From the NCBI GenBank assembly GCA_045837725.1, contig JBEWZL010000075.1, positions 62,001 to 126,000 of the forward strand: a stretch of DNA of 64,000 nucleotides. The letters run 5' to 3'. Positions 1 through 14,675 of the stretch are shown here, one piece after another; position 1 is the stretch's first letter; the number at the start of each line of letters is the position of its first letter. The DNA is from Vermamoeba vermiformis (Eukaryota; Tubulinea; Echinamoebida). The notes under the pieces were generated by a model. It worked only from the letters and a program-made list of their open reading frames with translations, made no database searches and had not been told where the DNA came from. Made by a program: the position numbers and the translations under genes.

Positions 1-261
1 AAGCTATTATTTAATTCTTTTTGATTGTACTGCTAGCTAATGTTTAATGTAAATAACGTTCATCTCATCACGCGCAATCAATCAAAATCAAATTGACACG
101 TGTGAAAGGGACAAAAATGGTGCGAAAAATTTGGGAAGATCGAGATGCGAAATTGAATTTGACACTCAAAGTTCAGATTTTTGACAGACAAAAATTTCAA
201 ACTACATACAAAATGTCGGTGCACGTGTCTCATTTATTAGATATTTTCGTAACAATTAAGA
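1..261. other. Left-edge non-coding region
   Basis: This is the AT-rich 5' flank of the glucosyltransferase gene. A short open frame from about 93 to 290 has no protein-like composition and overlaps the real start at 262 in another frame, so I do not call it. A near-copy of the window's recurring palindrome (TGACACGTGTGA, one mismatch) lies at about 94-105. I see nothing else. Confidence 0.5.
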
Positions 262-2106
262 ATGCGAATAGTGCTGTTAAGTACTGGTAGTCGCGGCGAT
301 GTGCAGCCACTAATAGCACTCGCGCTTGGTTTAATCAAAGCCGGGCACCAAGTGTCAATCTGCGCCTCTCCGAACCACGAAAAGATGGTTGTTAAATACG
401 GAATCGAGTTTCATCCCATCGGAGTGGACACGCAGAAGCTATTAGAACAATTTAAAACAGGCAAGGGCGAGTAAGTAGCCAGCAAAAGTTGCGATATTTA
501 GAACACATTTTAAATAATTTTTATTGTATATAGCGTTGGCAAGTTGCTTCTGGATTATCATATCAAAACGGATCAAGACGCGGTGGAGGTTTGTTTAAAA
601 ATCAAACCCGAGTTTATCATGTTCCATCAAGCGATTACGACGGGCCATTTAATTGCTGAAAAATTGGGCATTCAAGCTATCGAAGTATGTGGTGCATAAT
701 TTGTGCGTCTGATCTTGGCTAACTGGCGATCTGACAGATGTGCTTTGCCTATTGGTACCCTTTTGAAGAATATGCATCATACATGCCTGAAAAACATCCG
801 CATAACAATCCGTATTACGAACATTTATACGCACTTCGTGGGAATTGAAGGTGCAGATCGAAGAAATTTCAAGTCAGACAGCGAAGAGTATCGAAAGCAC
901 CAATCAAATATAGAAATCCCTTTAGTCGGGCAATGGTACGTAAAAAGGCAATATATGGTAAGAAACCTTGGTCCAGGAATACCAATACTTACTCATATCA
1001 GATCCCACTTGCTACTGAGCATCACCACCGAAGCAGTTACTCGGCCTAGTTTATGGAATGAACCGAACATGTACTTTGTAAACAACTGGTTTTTAGACGC
1101 AGAGGATGATAAGGATTGGAAACCAGATCCAGTACGCGATTTTCATTCGTACAAATTACGCGACGTACTAACCTTCAATCAGGCTCTCGAACGGTTCCTG
1201 TCAAACGGTCCTGCACCAATCTATATCGGCTTCGGTAGCATGTTCGCAGAGGACAGCAAACAAGTCTTCGAATCCGTCATGGCCGCAGTCGATCGCACTA
1301 AACAACGTGCTATTGTCTCGTCTGGCTGGTCAAACTTTGTCAACGAGGCACATACCAGCCCTGACCAAGTACATGTAGTCGGAGACGTGCCTCACAGCTG
1401 GCTATTCAAACATTGTGCTGCAATAGTACACCACGGAGGCGCTGGATCTGTTGCAGCTGGTAAACGAGGTTTTCGATGCTACTTAGTTCTCCTTATCAAC
1501 CGATTGTATAGGCCTTCGAGCAGGAAAGCCATCAATTATTGTCCCCCATATCGTGGATCAGCACTTCTGGGGCAAACAAATTGAAGAGATTGGCGTTGGT
1601 CCCTCAGGCATTCCAATTGGAGAATTAACCAGCGATAAACTGGTTGCTGCATTCGAAGTACGTTAGTATACTACTAATAGGTCCTTTATAACGCAGTTCA
1701 AAGGCTATTCGAGATCCAGTAATGCAACAAAAAGCCGCAGAAATGGGAATTAAAGTCCGACAGCATAATGGTGTCCAAGAAACAATAGAAATAATCCAAC
1801 GCATCACTTCAACACCTCGTGATTGGTCCCAGCCTCAATTCCTCAAACAGAAGTTCGCTGCGTTGTATCAAAGTGATGCTAATGACCCTTCAAAGCCGAG
1901 TCCTGCAGGCCTATTATCGAATGGCGCAAGAATTCCACGAACAAAAGCTTGACAAGCACGTGATTGCGTGGGCTTATTATGCGCTTGAACAACAATCGAG
2001 TCTGACTGAAGAATTCAAAGCGTTAATTTGCTCCGTGTTAGGCGTCAGCAACACCATGAGCGAGGAGGAAATCAAAAACAAACTGCACTCTATGATATTT
2101 GCGTAA
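262..2106 (+). CDS. Sterol-type UDP-glucosyltransferase (GT28/UGT80-like)
   Basis: Likely transfers glucose from UDP-glucose to a sterol or similar lipid at membranes. The start is set by the classic N-terminal GT28 motif STGSRGDVQP, about 10 residues in. The C-terminal donor-sugar region reads HHGGAGSVAAG, then LRAGKPSIIVP and DQHFWGKQIEE, as in UGT80 and Atg26 enzymes. Proposed exons are 262-470, 534-684, 738-837, 878-1459, 1512-1657, 1704-1864 and 1896-2106, which sum to an open frame of 519 aa. The last intron would be only 31 nt (1865-1895); without it the frame closes at 1952. AATAAA follows the stop at about 2117. There is no PH or GRAM domain, so this is a short, UGT80-like form. The family call is strong; the small introns and the 738-1000 region are less certain. 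Confidence 0.85.
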
Positions 2107-2232
2107 GTTCGGCGTTCAATAAACAAATTGTCAGCATTACATGCAAGAGTTTTTGTTCCTTGCTCGCATCCACAGCAAAATACAGTAAGGGAGATTAAAT
2201 ATGACTTTACCTCGGAGCATATCGTCCGCAGT

Positions 2233-2240
2233 TATAAATA
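2233..2240 (+). promoter_or_regulatory. TATA box of the P450 gene
   Basis: TATAAATA lies about 165 bp upstream of the P450 ATG, in the 297-bp gap after the glucosyltransferase. This would place the transcript start near 2265. It is inferred from motif and position only. Confidence 0.45.
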
Positions 2241-2403
2241 GTCCGGTTACGAGACTGAATTCACAAAAGAGGCGTTCCTTTCGGACCAGCGCCTTCGTAA
2301 CAATTTTTGAGTGCTGATCGGAGAGTTTAAAAGAAACACTACGTCCCTTAGTTCACGTAAAATACTATAATATTCAACTGGTCTAACAAGTAGCACCACA
2401 AAC

Positions 2404-4423
2404 ATGCTCTATTTAATTGGTTTGGCTCTTTCACCGATCTTACTCGTCGTTGCTTGGGTAGCTTTACGCCTTGCTTATCGCGTCTCTATATACTGGATAA
2501 CATACCCTCGATATTCACACATTCCTAAGCTCAGCAAAGCTTTCAGTTTGTTTGTAAGTTAACGGCGGCGAATCTAAAAAATTAATCAGTAATTATAATG
2601 ATTATAAATAAGGATTTAATGTCGCTTGATGGTGGATTTTCTAATTGGCTTGACTATACTTACGATTCAAAAACTGGCAACGTGCCCAAAGTCTCAGATC
2701 ACGGATTTAGCATGACTCTTGACGGAAGGTAATAACTTGAACGCCATAAAAATATGTAATATTTTTGCTAATATTCATTAGTCATTACTTGATGTTCAAT
2801 ACTGCTGAAGCTGCTAAGCAGATCTTGACGGATACACAACTTTTTCCGAAGTTGCCAATGACGTACGCCTTAATTGAGCCCTTATTAGGCAAAGGTCTAG
2901 TTACGAGTGAAGGCAAAGTATGGAAGGACCATCGCAGACTATTGACGCCTCTCTTCCACTTCAACAATTTGAAAAACAACGTTGTGGTCATAAACGACTT
3001 TATTCGCAAGGATCTGGACAAAATTCAAAGAGAAATTCGTACCAGCAAGAACGGAGGTAATTATATAACTCCTTAGTTACTTCATTAAACAACTTGTGCG
3101 ATAGATCTAACTTCCAATTTTTGTAGTACACGAACTCGATACAGAAAAATTCTTCAAGCACTTGACTATGAGCGTTATTATAGCCGTTGCATTTGGCGGT
3201 GAATTCAACGTTGATTGGATGGCGCAGAAGTGGTCAGAGCTCCTTCTTGAGCTCAACAAGGTGTTCGTACAGGACATGCTCCTCGGTCCTATTTACAAAT
3301 ACCTGCCATTGGGCACTGGAAAATTTTGGAAGCTGCGTGAAGAGGTCCTTGATGAAATTAAGAAGACTATTGCTCATCGTAGGGGTAAGTATTTGGATCC
3401 GATCCAACTTTTCCTTGAGGAAATTTGATCGTTATTGTTAATTCATCTGAAATTCTCTTAACTCACCTATGTTAATGCAGCCCATCCGGTTGACGACGAT
3501 AAAGTCGTGGATCTAATGTCAGCCATGATGCGGATCAAAGACGAAGAAACCGCGCTAAGTGACCAAGACATTATCGACCAATCACTGACCTTCCTGTTTG
3601 CTGGACATGATACTACTGGTACGAATATATTCGCCTTTTATTAAAACACGAGTACTAACTTTAATTAATTTCGAATCGAACAGCCAGCACTTTGAGTTGG
3701 TAAGTAGCGCTTAAAACGTGTTGAAAACTTTGCAAATATTTACCAGATTTCCTAATTAGGGTACTGTACTTCTTGGCCAAGTATCCAGAAGAGTTCAAAA
3801 AAGCGCGCGCTGAAGTGGATCGTGTTCTCGGACCTAGATCCGCTGACGAACAAATCTCGATTAGTGCAGATAAGATTCATGAATTAGAATACTGCAAGGC
3901 CATTTGTTTTGAAACAATGCGCCTCCGAACACCCGTCGTGGGCGTCGATCGATATCCGACACGTGACACTGAAATTGATGGCGTCAAAGTGAAGGCTGGA
4001 CAAAACACCGCTATTGGTAAGAGAAACTATTTCCTTAAAAGGAAATTAAACAATATTGTCGACTTTTTCAGAAACGAATGTGGACTGTCATTAACTATTA
4101 TTTCCTTTTTAGGCATTGGTTTCTTTAACATTCACCGCAATCCTTTGTACTGGCCGCAACCGGAGAAATTTATTCCCGAACGATTTGTGACGGGCAGTGC
4201 TCATCACGACCCCAAGCGCCATCCATTCGCATTTGTGCCGTTCAGTGCTGGTGAACGCAACTGCCTTGGCATGAAATTGGCGCAAAATGAAGCGTTCTTG
4301 GCCATCGCTCACATTGTGCGCAGATTTGACTTTTCAGTGAACGACGCCAACATGATTCACGCGTCAGCACCGCTCTATGTGCCGAAGAACTTGGTGTGGC
4401 AAGTCAGAGAACGACAAGATTGA
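2404..4423 (+). CDS. Cytochrome P450 monooxygenase
   Basis: A haem-thiolate monooxygenase anchored to the ER. The first exon encodes a hydrophobic N-terminal anchor (LIGLALSPILLVVAW). Hallmarks in order are the I-helix AGHDTT, the K-helix ExxR as ETMR, the PERF motif and the haem loop FSAGERNCLG with its cysteine ligand. Eight exons (2404-2553, 2613-2728, 2782-3056, 3127-3384, 3481-3618, 3684-3699, 3760-4016, 4113-4423) give 506 aa in one frame, a normal P450 length. Exon 6 is a 16-nt microexon encoding the residues just after the I-helix threonines (ASTLSW). The sequence resembles CYP3/CYP4-clan enzymes of lipid oxidation, but the substrate cannot be told. The neighbouring glucosyltransferase could act on a hydroxylated lipid; that is speculation. 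Confidence 0.92.
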
Positions 4424-4724
4424 AAGACTCCAAGAATTAATGTATTCGCCTTGTAAATAGTATTTAAATGTTCATTAGCATGATAGTCTCGTTAAGAGTT
4501 TCAATTGGATTGTAATTGTTACCGAAGTACTCATGTGTTAAAATTGAGGTGTTTCTGCTAAAAGCATCACAGAGAGGTGAGAACTTAAAAGAGTTGTCCT
4601 GGCACTCTTTTTCACTATCAGATTGCACTGCACCCAACATTTTGCAAAATAATTTACTCGATGTTGAATTATACACGTATTTACATTTGGTTTGCATTGC
4701 TAATGTTCTGCATTGTCTTGGATC
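4424..4724. other. Convergent intergenic region
   Basis: Shared 3' flank of the P450 gene (plus strand) and the ABCC transporter (minus strand). It is AT-rich. Short open frames on both strands lack protein-like content, and I see no other feature. Confidence 0.5.
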
Positions 4725-7700
4725 TTAAGCGACGTTGTTTTCAATGCGCTCGACTTCTTGTGACGCACGCACTGGCTCTTGCTGGGACCGAGCCAAAGCT
4801 TGTTGCAACATTGAAGAGCGCTCGCTTTCACTGAAGCTCTCGCGGATCTTGCGAACTTCTTTGCTGAGAGAGCGGATCAACTCGCGCTTGGAAGAGGTGC
4901 TCAAGTCTTCATCCTTCTTCTCTTTCTTCTTCTTGTGCTTCTTTTCCTTCTTGTCCTTTTTCTTCTTGACACGCTTTTCAGCATCCTTGAACTCTTCAGG
5001 CTCGTCAATCAACAGACCAGCGTCAGCAATCAATGAAGCGAAGTAGCCCTTCTTCTTCAACAGGTCGTGTTTGCTGCCAAATTCGACGACTGAGCCTTGG
5101 TCCATCACCAAAATACGGTCCGAATCGATGATGGTGTCGAGACGATGAGCAATAGTGATCACAGTGCGGTCACCAAACACGTTGCGAATAGTGTTCTGAA
5201 TGAGCGCGTCTGTTTCAAGGTCCATAGCTGAAGTGGCTTCGTCGAGCACGAGGATCTTAGCGTCCTTCAAAATAGCACGAGCCAAACAGAACAATTGCTT
5301 TTGACCGAGCGAGAAGTTGCTGCCTCCAGCATCGATGGGAGTGTCCAACTTGCCCTCGAACTTGTTGACATTGTCCTTCAAGTGAGAGAGCTCCAAAGCA
5401 CGCCACAACAAGTCGTCAGAGTACTCGCCGAAGGGGTCGAGGTTCGTACGAATGGTGCCCTTGAAGAGGACTGGCTCTTGAGGAATGATCGAGAGTCTCT
5501 TTCTGAAGGCCTCAAGACCAAGCTTGCTAATGTCAATGCCGTCGATGATCACTGAACCAGAGCTCAGCTGCACCAAGCGGAACAAAGCCATCAACAAACT
5601 GCTCTTGCCTGAGCCAGTACGACCGACAACACCGATCTTCTCTTGAGGTCGAATCTCGATGGTGACGCCCTTGAGGACCGGCTCTTGGTCGTCACGGTAC
5701 TTCATCACAACTTCGTTGTATTGAATGTTACCCTCAGAAGGCCATTGAGGAGGCACTTCCAATTCGGGCTCGTCACGCTCAGGCTTGATTGTCTTGGTGT
5801 AGTTGACAATGCGCTGAATGGAAGTGACGTGCGACAAGGCATCAGAAGTACCACGAACGAAGAGGGTGAAGAAGACCAACTTCTGGATGGAGTTTGAAAT
5901 AGCCAAACCAGTGGCACTGCCGGCAATGTCAAAGCGCAGACCAACACAGAATAGAGCAGTGGCGACGACAAGCAATGAACCAATGACGTCCAATCGGAAG
6001 GCCAACCACATTTGAAGGTGCTCCAAGTTGTACAGAGCTCTGTGGTTTCTGTCGACACGGTGTTGGGTCTCGAGGATCATGCGCTCTTGAGCTCGGTAGG
6101 CACGAACGATGGAGATACCTTGAATGGTCTCAGACAAGTGGGCGAAGATGGGCGAGTTGGTGGAAGCAGCAATAGTCTTCAACTTCTTCGAGCACTTGAT
6201 GAAGTACCACTGCAAGGCAATCAAAGAGCCGAGCAAAGCAGCGGCAACAATCGTGTAGTAGGGCAACACGACGCAAACCAAAATCATAGTGGTAAGCAAA
6301 ATCATCAAATAAATGATAGTGATGTGCACAATGTCCGGCAAAGTCTCGTCGATAGCGTCTTGATCCTTGGAGAAGGAGTTGAGCAAGTTACCGACAGGAG
6401 TTTGAGTGAAGAAGACAATAGGGGCCTTCAACACACGCTCGAACAATTTGTTGTGCATCTTAGTGGCTGCCTTCAAGACGAACTTGTAGAAGACGACACC
6501 ACGAATAATAAGCAATATGCCGAAGAACGCCACCATGGCAGCGTAGACAACGTTGTAAAACCATTGAGGCTGAACGAATCGATCATCTGTCCAAGCTGAG
6601 ATGAACCAATCGGAAATGATACGGGCAACTTGAGTGACGGCGAAGATGATCATGGAGAACACAAAAGTAGTGCGACCACCTTGCTTGACATACTCCTTGA
6701 TGGCAGCACCTTCACTCACGGCCATGTTTTCAGCGACGGTGAAGTCTTCAGCAACATCGTGAGACAGGTCACTGGCAGCCTTCTTGTTATCCTTCTTTTC
6801 GGGTGTTTCTTCATAGTCACGCCACACAGTGAAGTGTTTAGCCATAACTTCAGAATCGTAGCCACCAAAATAGACCAATTTGCCCTTCTCCATAATGCCG
6901 ACGAGGTCGCAGCTGTGCAAGATTTGAAGTTGATGGGTGACCAAGACAACTGTCTTGCCTTGCAAGTACTCCTTCAAGCAGTATTGGAAGATGTGGTTGG
7001 AGGTGTTTTGATCGACAGCGCTCAAAGGACTGTCGAGCAACAAAATGTCGGCGTCACTGTAGACAGCACGGGCCAAAGCAATGCGTTGTTGTTGACCACC
7101 AGACAAGTTGATACCACGCTCACCGATTTGAGTCATGTCACCATGTTCCAAAATTTGGAAGTCACGCTCGAGAGCGCATGCGAAAACAACGCGCTTGTAC
7201 TTCTCGGCTTCGTAGGGCTTGCCAAAAAGAATGTTGTCGCGCACAGTGCCCATCTGAATGAAGGGCTGTTGCAACAAGTAGCCGACGCGACCGCCAACCT
7301 TGATGGTGCCTTCTTTGCATCGAGCCTCACCAAGAATAGCGCTGAGGAGGGTACTTTTGCCAGAGCCGACAGGACCAACGAGGGCCATCAACTTGCCGTT
7401 CATTTGCATTGAGATGTCGCTGATGATTGGTTCACCATCACCGTAGCCAAAGCTGGCCTTCTCGACAACAATTTCTCCAGGTTGGTCAGCAGCAGGTACC
7501 GGTTGGACCTCAGGGCGCAACAAGAATTTTTGAATGCGCTTGGTGGCAGTGATAGCTTCGGCGAAGGAACGGATGGACTTGGGCAACACGACCAAGGGGA
7601 AACGGAGCGTGTTGAACAAAGAGAGTGTTGTAAAGGCCACGGCAGAAGTGAGTGTACCACCTTCGACGATTGTGTAGAGGGTGAAGATACCGAGAGCCAT

Positions 7701-9207
7701 AAGAGGAGGGATCCAGAAGACAAGCATCAAGTTGACAGTCTTGTACCAACCGTTCTGGCCCAACATCTTCAACTCCTGCTTTCTAATTCTTGCAATTGCC
7801 TCGGCAAAACTATTATCGTAACACGTTAATATATGATTAAAGTTGGGGTTGTAAATAATTACCTTCGTTCCCAACCGTAAAACTTCACTAACTTAATGGC
7901 CAAGAGAATTTCTTGCATGATGTGAATGCGGGAGTCTGTAACGTGAATAGACTTGCTACGGAGACGAGTCACGGCACGACCAATGATCAACTGCATGCCC
8001 AGCACGAACAAAGTCAAGCCTACAATCACGATTAAATTCCGGATCTTTTCATCCTGTTAGACCTAGTCACTTACCTAAGCCAATCAACGCGGAGTATCCC
8101 GTCAAGATAATCAGCAATACCACAATAGCGAGAGCTTAATAAAAATGTTTAGTGAACCCGATCGGAAAATTTAAACTGTATTAAATCAAATCCTACCTTC
8201 AAGAGGGGCAGACCATAGGTAGTGGATATCTACCGCCGCTTCCAAAAGTCTAGTGCAATCGGTTGCAACCAAGCTCACCACATCTCCGGCATCTGGAGCT
8301 ATATTTTCAGCTTTCATCGCCTTGCGGTAAATTGCCGTAGATAAAGCCGCTCTTATTCTAATTCCCAATCTGCAATAAAATAAATATTTAATAAATATCC
8401 ATCTCGAATTTCAGACTTGCTGTCGGAACGCGTGGCCAGATGTGCCGTAAAAGTCACTAAAAACTCCATTATATGTATCTATTCTAATTACCTCGTAGCA
8501 AAGGATGTCATTTGCTGCAAGAAGACACTGAACAAGAAACAAGCGACGAAGAAGGCGCAGGCAAGGGTCCACCCTTCGTAAGCAGGCGCATCTTCGCCAC
8601 GGTTGGCTCGTTGCACAAATGATACAAGCGAGCGGACCAAGTAAAAGCTGGAGAATAATACAAATACACTCCAGCAGAACTTGAATACAGCTGCAATCAT
8701 GAACTGACCAACCCAAGTTCGCCTGATGGCCCTGTACAGCGATCTAAAATAAAGATTAGAAAGGGTTTCTTGTGTTGCAAAAGGATAGAACCATGTGCTT
8801 GGTTATTTTTTCGAGTGTTATAGAGGGAAATTAAATTTTAAATTAACGAATTAACCAATCTAGGTTAATTAATCTAGAGATCAGTTCCCTCACTAAGATC
8901 CGCGAAATACTTACGGGTGCTTTTCTTTAGTCAACTCTTTGTTCCAATTTTTGACGAATTGCTCGTAACAGAAATTCGACTCTTCGCTTTCAGCCAGCAT
9001 CAGATCATCTTCGGTCAGCTTTCCCGCTTTTCCCTTAGAGGCCACGGGTTGCATCCAATGGAAGGCCATGCGTGACAAGAAGTTGGCTTTTTGGTAAGGG
9101 GTCTTCTGCCTTTCAGACTTACTTGCGGATTTGTCGTCATGTTCCATTTTCTTCATTTCCCCAGATTCAACCTTATGGCTGTCATCTTTACCATTAACCT
9201 CGGCCAT
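4725..9207 (-). CDS. ABC transporter, ABCC/MRP subfamily
   Basis: A full-length exporter laid out TMD1-NBD1-TMD2-NBD2 without the extra N-terminal TMD0. Such pumps move conjugated organic anions across plasma or vacuolar membranes. Six exons (9207-8915, 8743-8492, 8369-8197, 8134-8075, 8019-7863, 7809-4725) give 1339 aa. NBD1 has Walker A GPVGSGKST and signature LSGGQQQR, but its Walker B reads LLLDSPLSAVD, so the catalytic glutamate position is Ser. NBD2 has Walker A GRTGSGKSS, a variant signature FSLGQKQ and an intact Walker B LVLDEATSAMD. One degenerate and one intact site is the ABCC pattern. Unusually, the C-terminus carries a long lysine-rich tract (about 4900-4985) followed by a Ser/Arg/Glu-rich helix. 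A TATA-like element lies about 120 bp upstream. Confidence 0.95.
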
Positions 9208-9325
9208 CGAATGGTCGAGTGCACTTGAGCTGTGTGATGTTTATTGCAACTTGAAAACATAAAAGAACAGCCACGCGACAGAAAAAAATAACGGAAGCTA
9301 AGTTCCATAAAAGGAGAAAAACAAT

Positions 9326-9333
9326 CTTTTATA
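9326..9333 (-). promoter_or_regulatory. TATA-like box of the ABCC gene
   Basis: TATAAAAG on the minus strand about 120 bp upstream of the ABCC ATG, in the 279-bp gap between the ABCC and gamma-tubulin genes. Assigned by motif and position only. Confidence 0.4.
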
Positions 9334-9486
9334 AATTTTATTGCCCGTGGCGAAGAGATTTCACGGCGAGCGCTTGAATAGATCCCAGTGGCATGTCCAC
9401 GTGCTCGTCGGTTCGTCGCTAACTAACGAAATTCTAAATTTATTAACTCGATCTGTACAATTCACAATTTGGATCCGCGCGCAATA

Positions 9487-11759
9487 TTACTTGTTCGCAG
9501 TCAGCTGTTGCTCAATCTTAGAGCCATAATCAACATACTCGGGGTTTTGACTCGCCTTGTATTCTTCAACGAGGTTTTGCACGACGGACCTAAATGAAGG
9601 AAACAATTAATTGCCCGTGACACAAATTGTTGGAAATGTCCATCGCCTCTTACCGCGCGTCATCGAACTCGTCCAAGTTTTCAGCGAACATTGCACCTTG
9701 TGTTCGATAGTTCTCGATAAAAGCACCCACTTTTCGAAGCTTATCAAATTGCTGAATGCTGCGGACCATGAGCTGAGAAAAAAAAGTGTCGGAATCTAAC
9801 AAGATATTTTTCTTGGCTTAATCATAATCTTACGGCACGAATTGACGTGTGATTGGCCATCATTAAGCCAGAAACGCGATGAGACGATTGTACATAAGGC
9901 GATTTTCGTGACAGTACCACCTACAAATGGATAAAACGTTAACGCGGAGCAATTCAATTGCCGTTATTTTGCATCGCTAAAACGCACCTGAATACCAGCA
10001 GGACCCCACGGAATGAAGTTAGCGAGCTTCTTCTGTCTGATACGTTGCAAACTTTTGTGCACCTAGATCGAGCGGATGTCAGTTGTGATCCGGACTAGTT
10101 TCCAATTTATTGACAGAGATTTACGATTAAGCGTATGTACGTACCTGTGTAGGGTCTACTTCTCCTTGAATGATGTTAAGAATTGAAATGTAGTTGCCCA
10201 CGTTCGTAGGACAAGAGACCATCAAATTCTTCTGCTGCAGAAGTCGTGTCATCACATCCAACACACTCGTCTTTTTGACATTTTGAACCTAGATAGATTG
10301 TGTGAACTCCTAGTCCACATTTAATTTTATCATTAAACCTACTTGTTTGTTAATAGCCAGTGGTGTGTAGCCAGTCATCAAGAAGTGCAAGCGAGGGGTT
10401 GGGATCAACGAGGCCATCAAGCCCACGAGATCATTGTTCATGTAACCTGTGAACAGTGCTCAATCAGCCGATGTATCACACTAGTTTAAGGTGCAGAAAT
10501 CTCTTACCAGGATATCTAAGAGTGGATGTCGACGCAGCCATCACAGTCGAAACCAATGAGTTGATCTCCGAGAACGAAGGATTGCTAATGTGCAACGAGC
10601 TCTCAGCAATGCGATTGAGCGCGGTGTTGTCCAATACAAACTACATCAAGTACGTTAAAACGTGCGTAAATTCAATGGAGTGCAAGATCTGAGGCACTTA
10701 CGACGCAATCAGCATTCAAAATCAACCGTTTGAGTGTCAAGATCGAGTTGTACGGCTGCACAACGACGTCTGAAGATTCTTGTTGATTGGGGAACACTGA
10801 ATAGGTCTGGATCAACTTCTTGGGATAACGATCATTCAATCGCTCCAACAAGTTCGAGCCCATGCCTGAACCAGTACCACCAGCAATAGAGTGGATCATA
10901 ACAAATCCCTATATTCAGATTGAATTAATTTAACTGCTCAGATCTCGCTCAAACGATTGAAATTTACGCACCTCCAAACTGTCACTATTATCTGCTTCTC
11001 GATCAATCATTTCAAAAATTTCATCCGCATGCTTTTCTCCTTGATAGTAGCCTTTATAAAAAGCAGTTAAAATACAAATAGAATGGTTACAATTTAGATC
11101 TGCACGCACCAGATGCCCAGTTGTTACCAGCACCGCTTCCGTCATTTGATAAGAAGATATTTTCAGGGTTATATAAACTAGAATATGATCCTTGTTTAAT
11201 AGCACCGATAACCTGCGTCAAGTAAGTCAGAATAGGCCAAACAACGTCTCAATCCAAAGATCTGGCTTACCTTGGGTTCTAAATCGATCAAACATGCGCG
11301 TGGAATATAGTGCTCGTCATCGGCCTTAATTACAATATTATTGGATGTACAGGCTACGTAATAACAACAAAATATCTTACTTGATAAAAGAAGACGTCTT
11401 TACGATCTCCAGCATTTTCTGTAGCAAAGCTCTCTAATGTTCCGTTGTTGCTAATACCATGTTCGGCACAAATTCTCTGCCAAAATTCGTAGCCAACTAT
11501 GGTTGCAGAAAAAAAAGACAGATTAAAAATCGTGCAAAATCCCAATAGCGTCTATTATTAACCAAAAAATAGTATATTTAGGAAATAATAAAAATAAACC
11601 ATATTATTCGGTTGTAGATTTTTTCTGGCGTTATCTAACTTTGATCAGGTAAGTGGCGCCAAAATTCTAATTTTATTTTAAATTGAATGACCTCATTTAC
11701 GAGCACTTACTTTGGTTTCCACACTGACCAACCTGGAGGGTGATAATCTCACGTGGCAT
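9487..11759 (-). CDS. TUBG: Gamma-tubulin
   Basis: Nucleates microtubules in gamma-tubulin ring complexes at microtubule-organising centres. The start reads [16 protein letters not shown], the family N-terminus. The GTP-binding tubulin signature GGTGSGMGS is followed by [23 protein letters not shown], almost identical to animal gamma-tubulin. Thirteen exons: 11759-11711, 11496-11381, 11324-11271, 11212-11110, 11051-10972, 10908-10702, 10640-10508, 10446-10343, 10288-10145, 10062-9988, 9920-9834, 9773-9654 and 9589-9487. They total 1375 nt, one too many. The surplus base is in a run of five T at 9719-9723, inside residues matching the conserved AFLEQF segment. Either that base is a sequencing error or a 19-nt GT-AG intron is removed there. 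The protein is otherwise about 457 aa, the usual length. Confidence 0.96.
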
Positions 11760-11904
11760 GTTTGATCAGAATTTACTGAACGTCGTTGTGTTTGATCAGG
11801 CGGATCGGGTTAAAAAAAGATGATTTTCGCTGTTCAAGCACACTAACAAGCTTTACAAAACTTTTTACATCGAAGTTTAATTGGTAGTGTTGCAATACAA
11901 GAGT

Positions 11905-14491
<2,587 letters not shown>

Positions 14492-14675
14492 TCGTTTAAT
14501 AAATATTAATAAAGGAAACAAAAGTTGGTTTGTGGTTGAAAAGGCAAAGAATTCGCAATTTTTTCAGCAGCAATCTCGCCCAACGGCAAGCCCAAAATTT
14601 ACTGTTACAAAAACAAACACAAAATTACAATGGCACCATTCGCGATGGCGCCGCAAAACTAATCACAGTACAAAC

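Noticed and set aside
93-290. Short plus-strand ORF at the left edge
   Set aside because: No protein-like composition; overlaps the real glucosyltransferase start in another frame.
5643-7412. Long plus-strand open frames over the ABCC gene
   Set aside because: Antisense shadows of a clearly conserved transporter.
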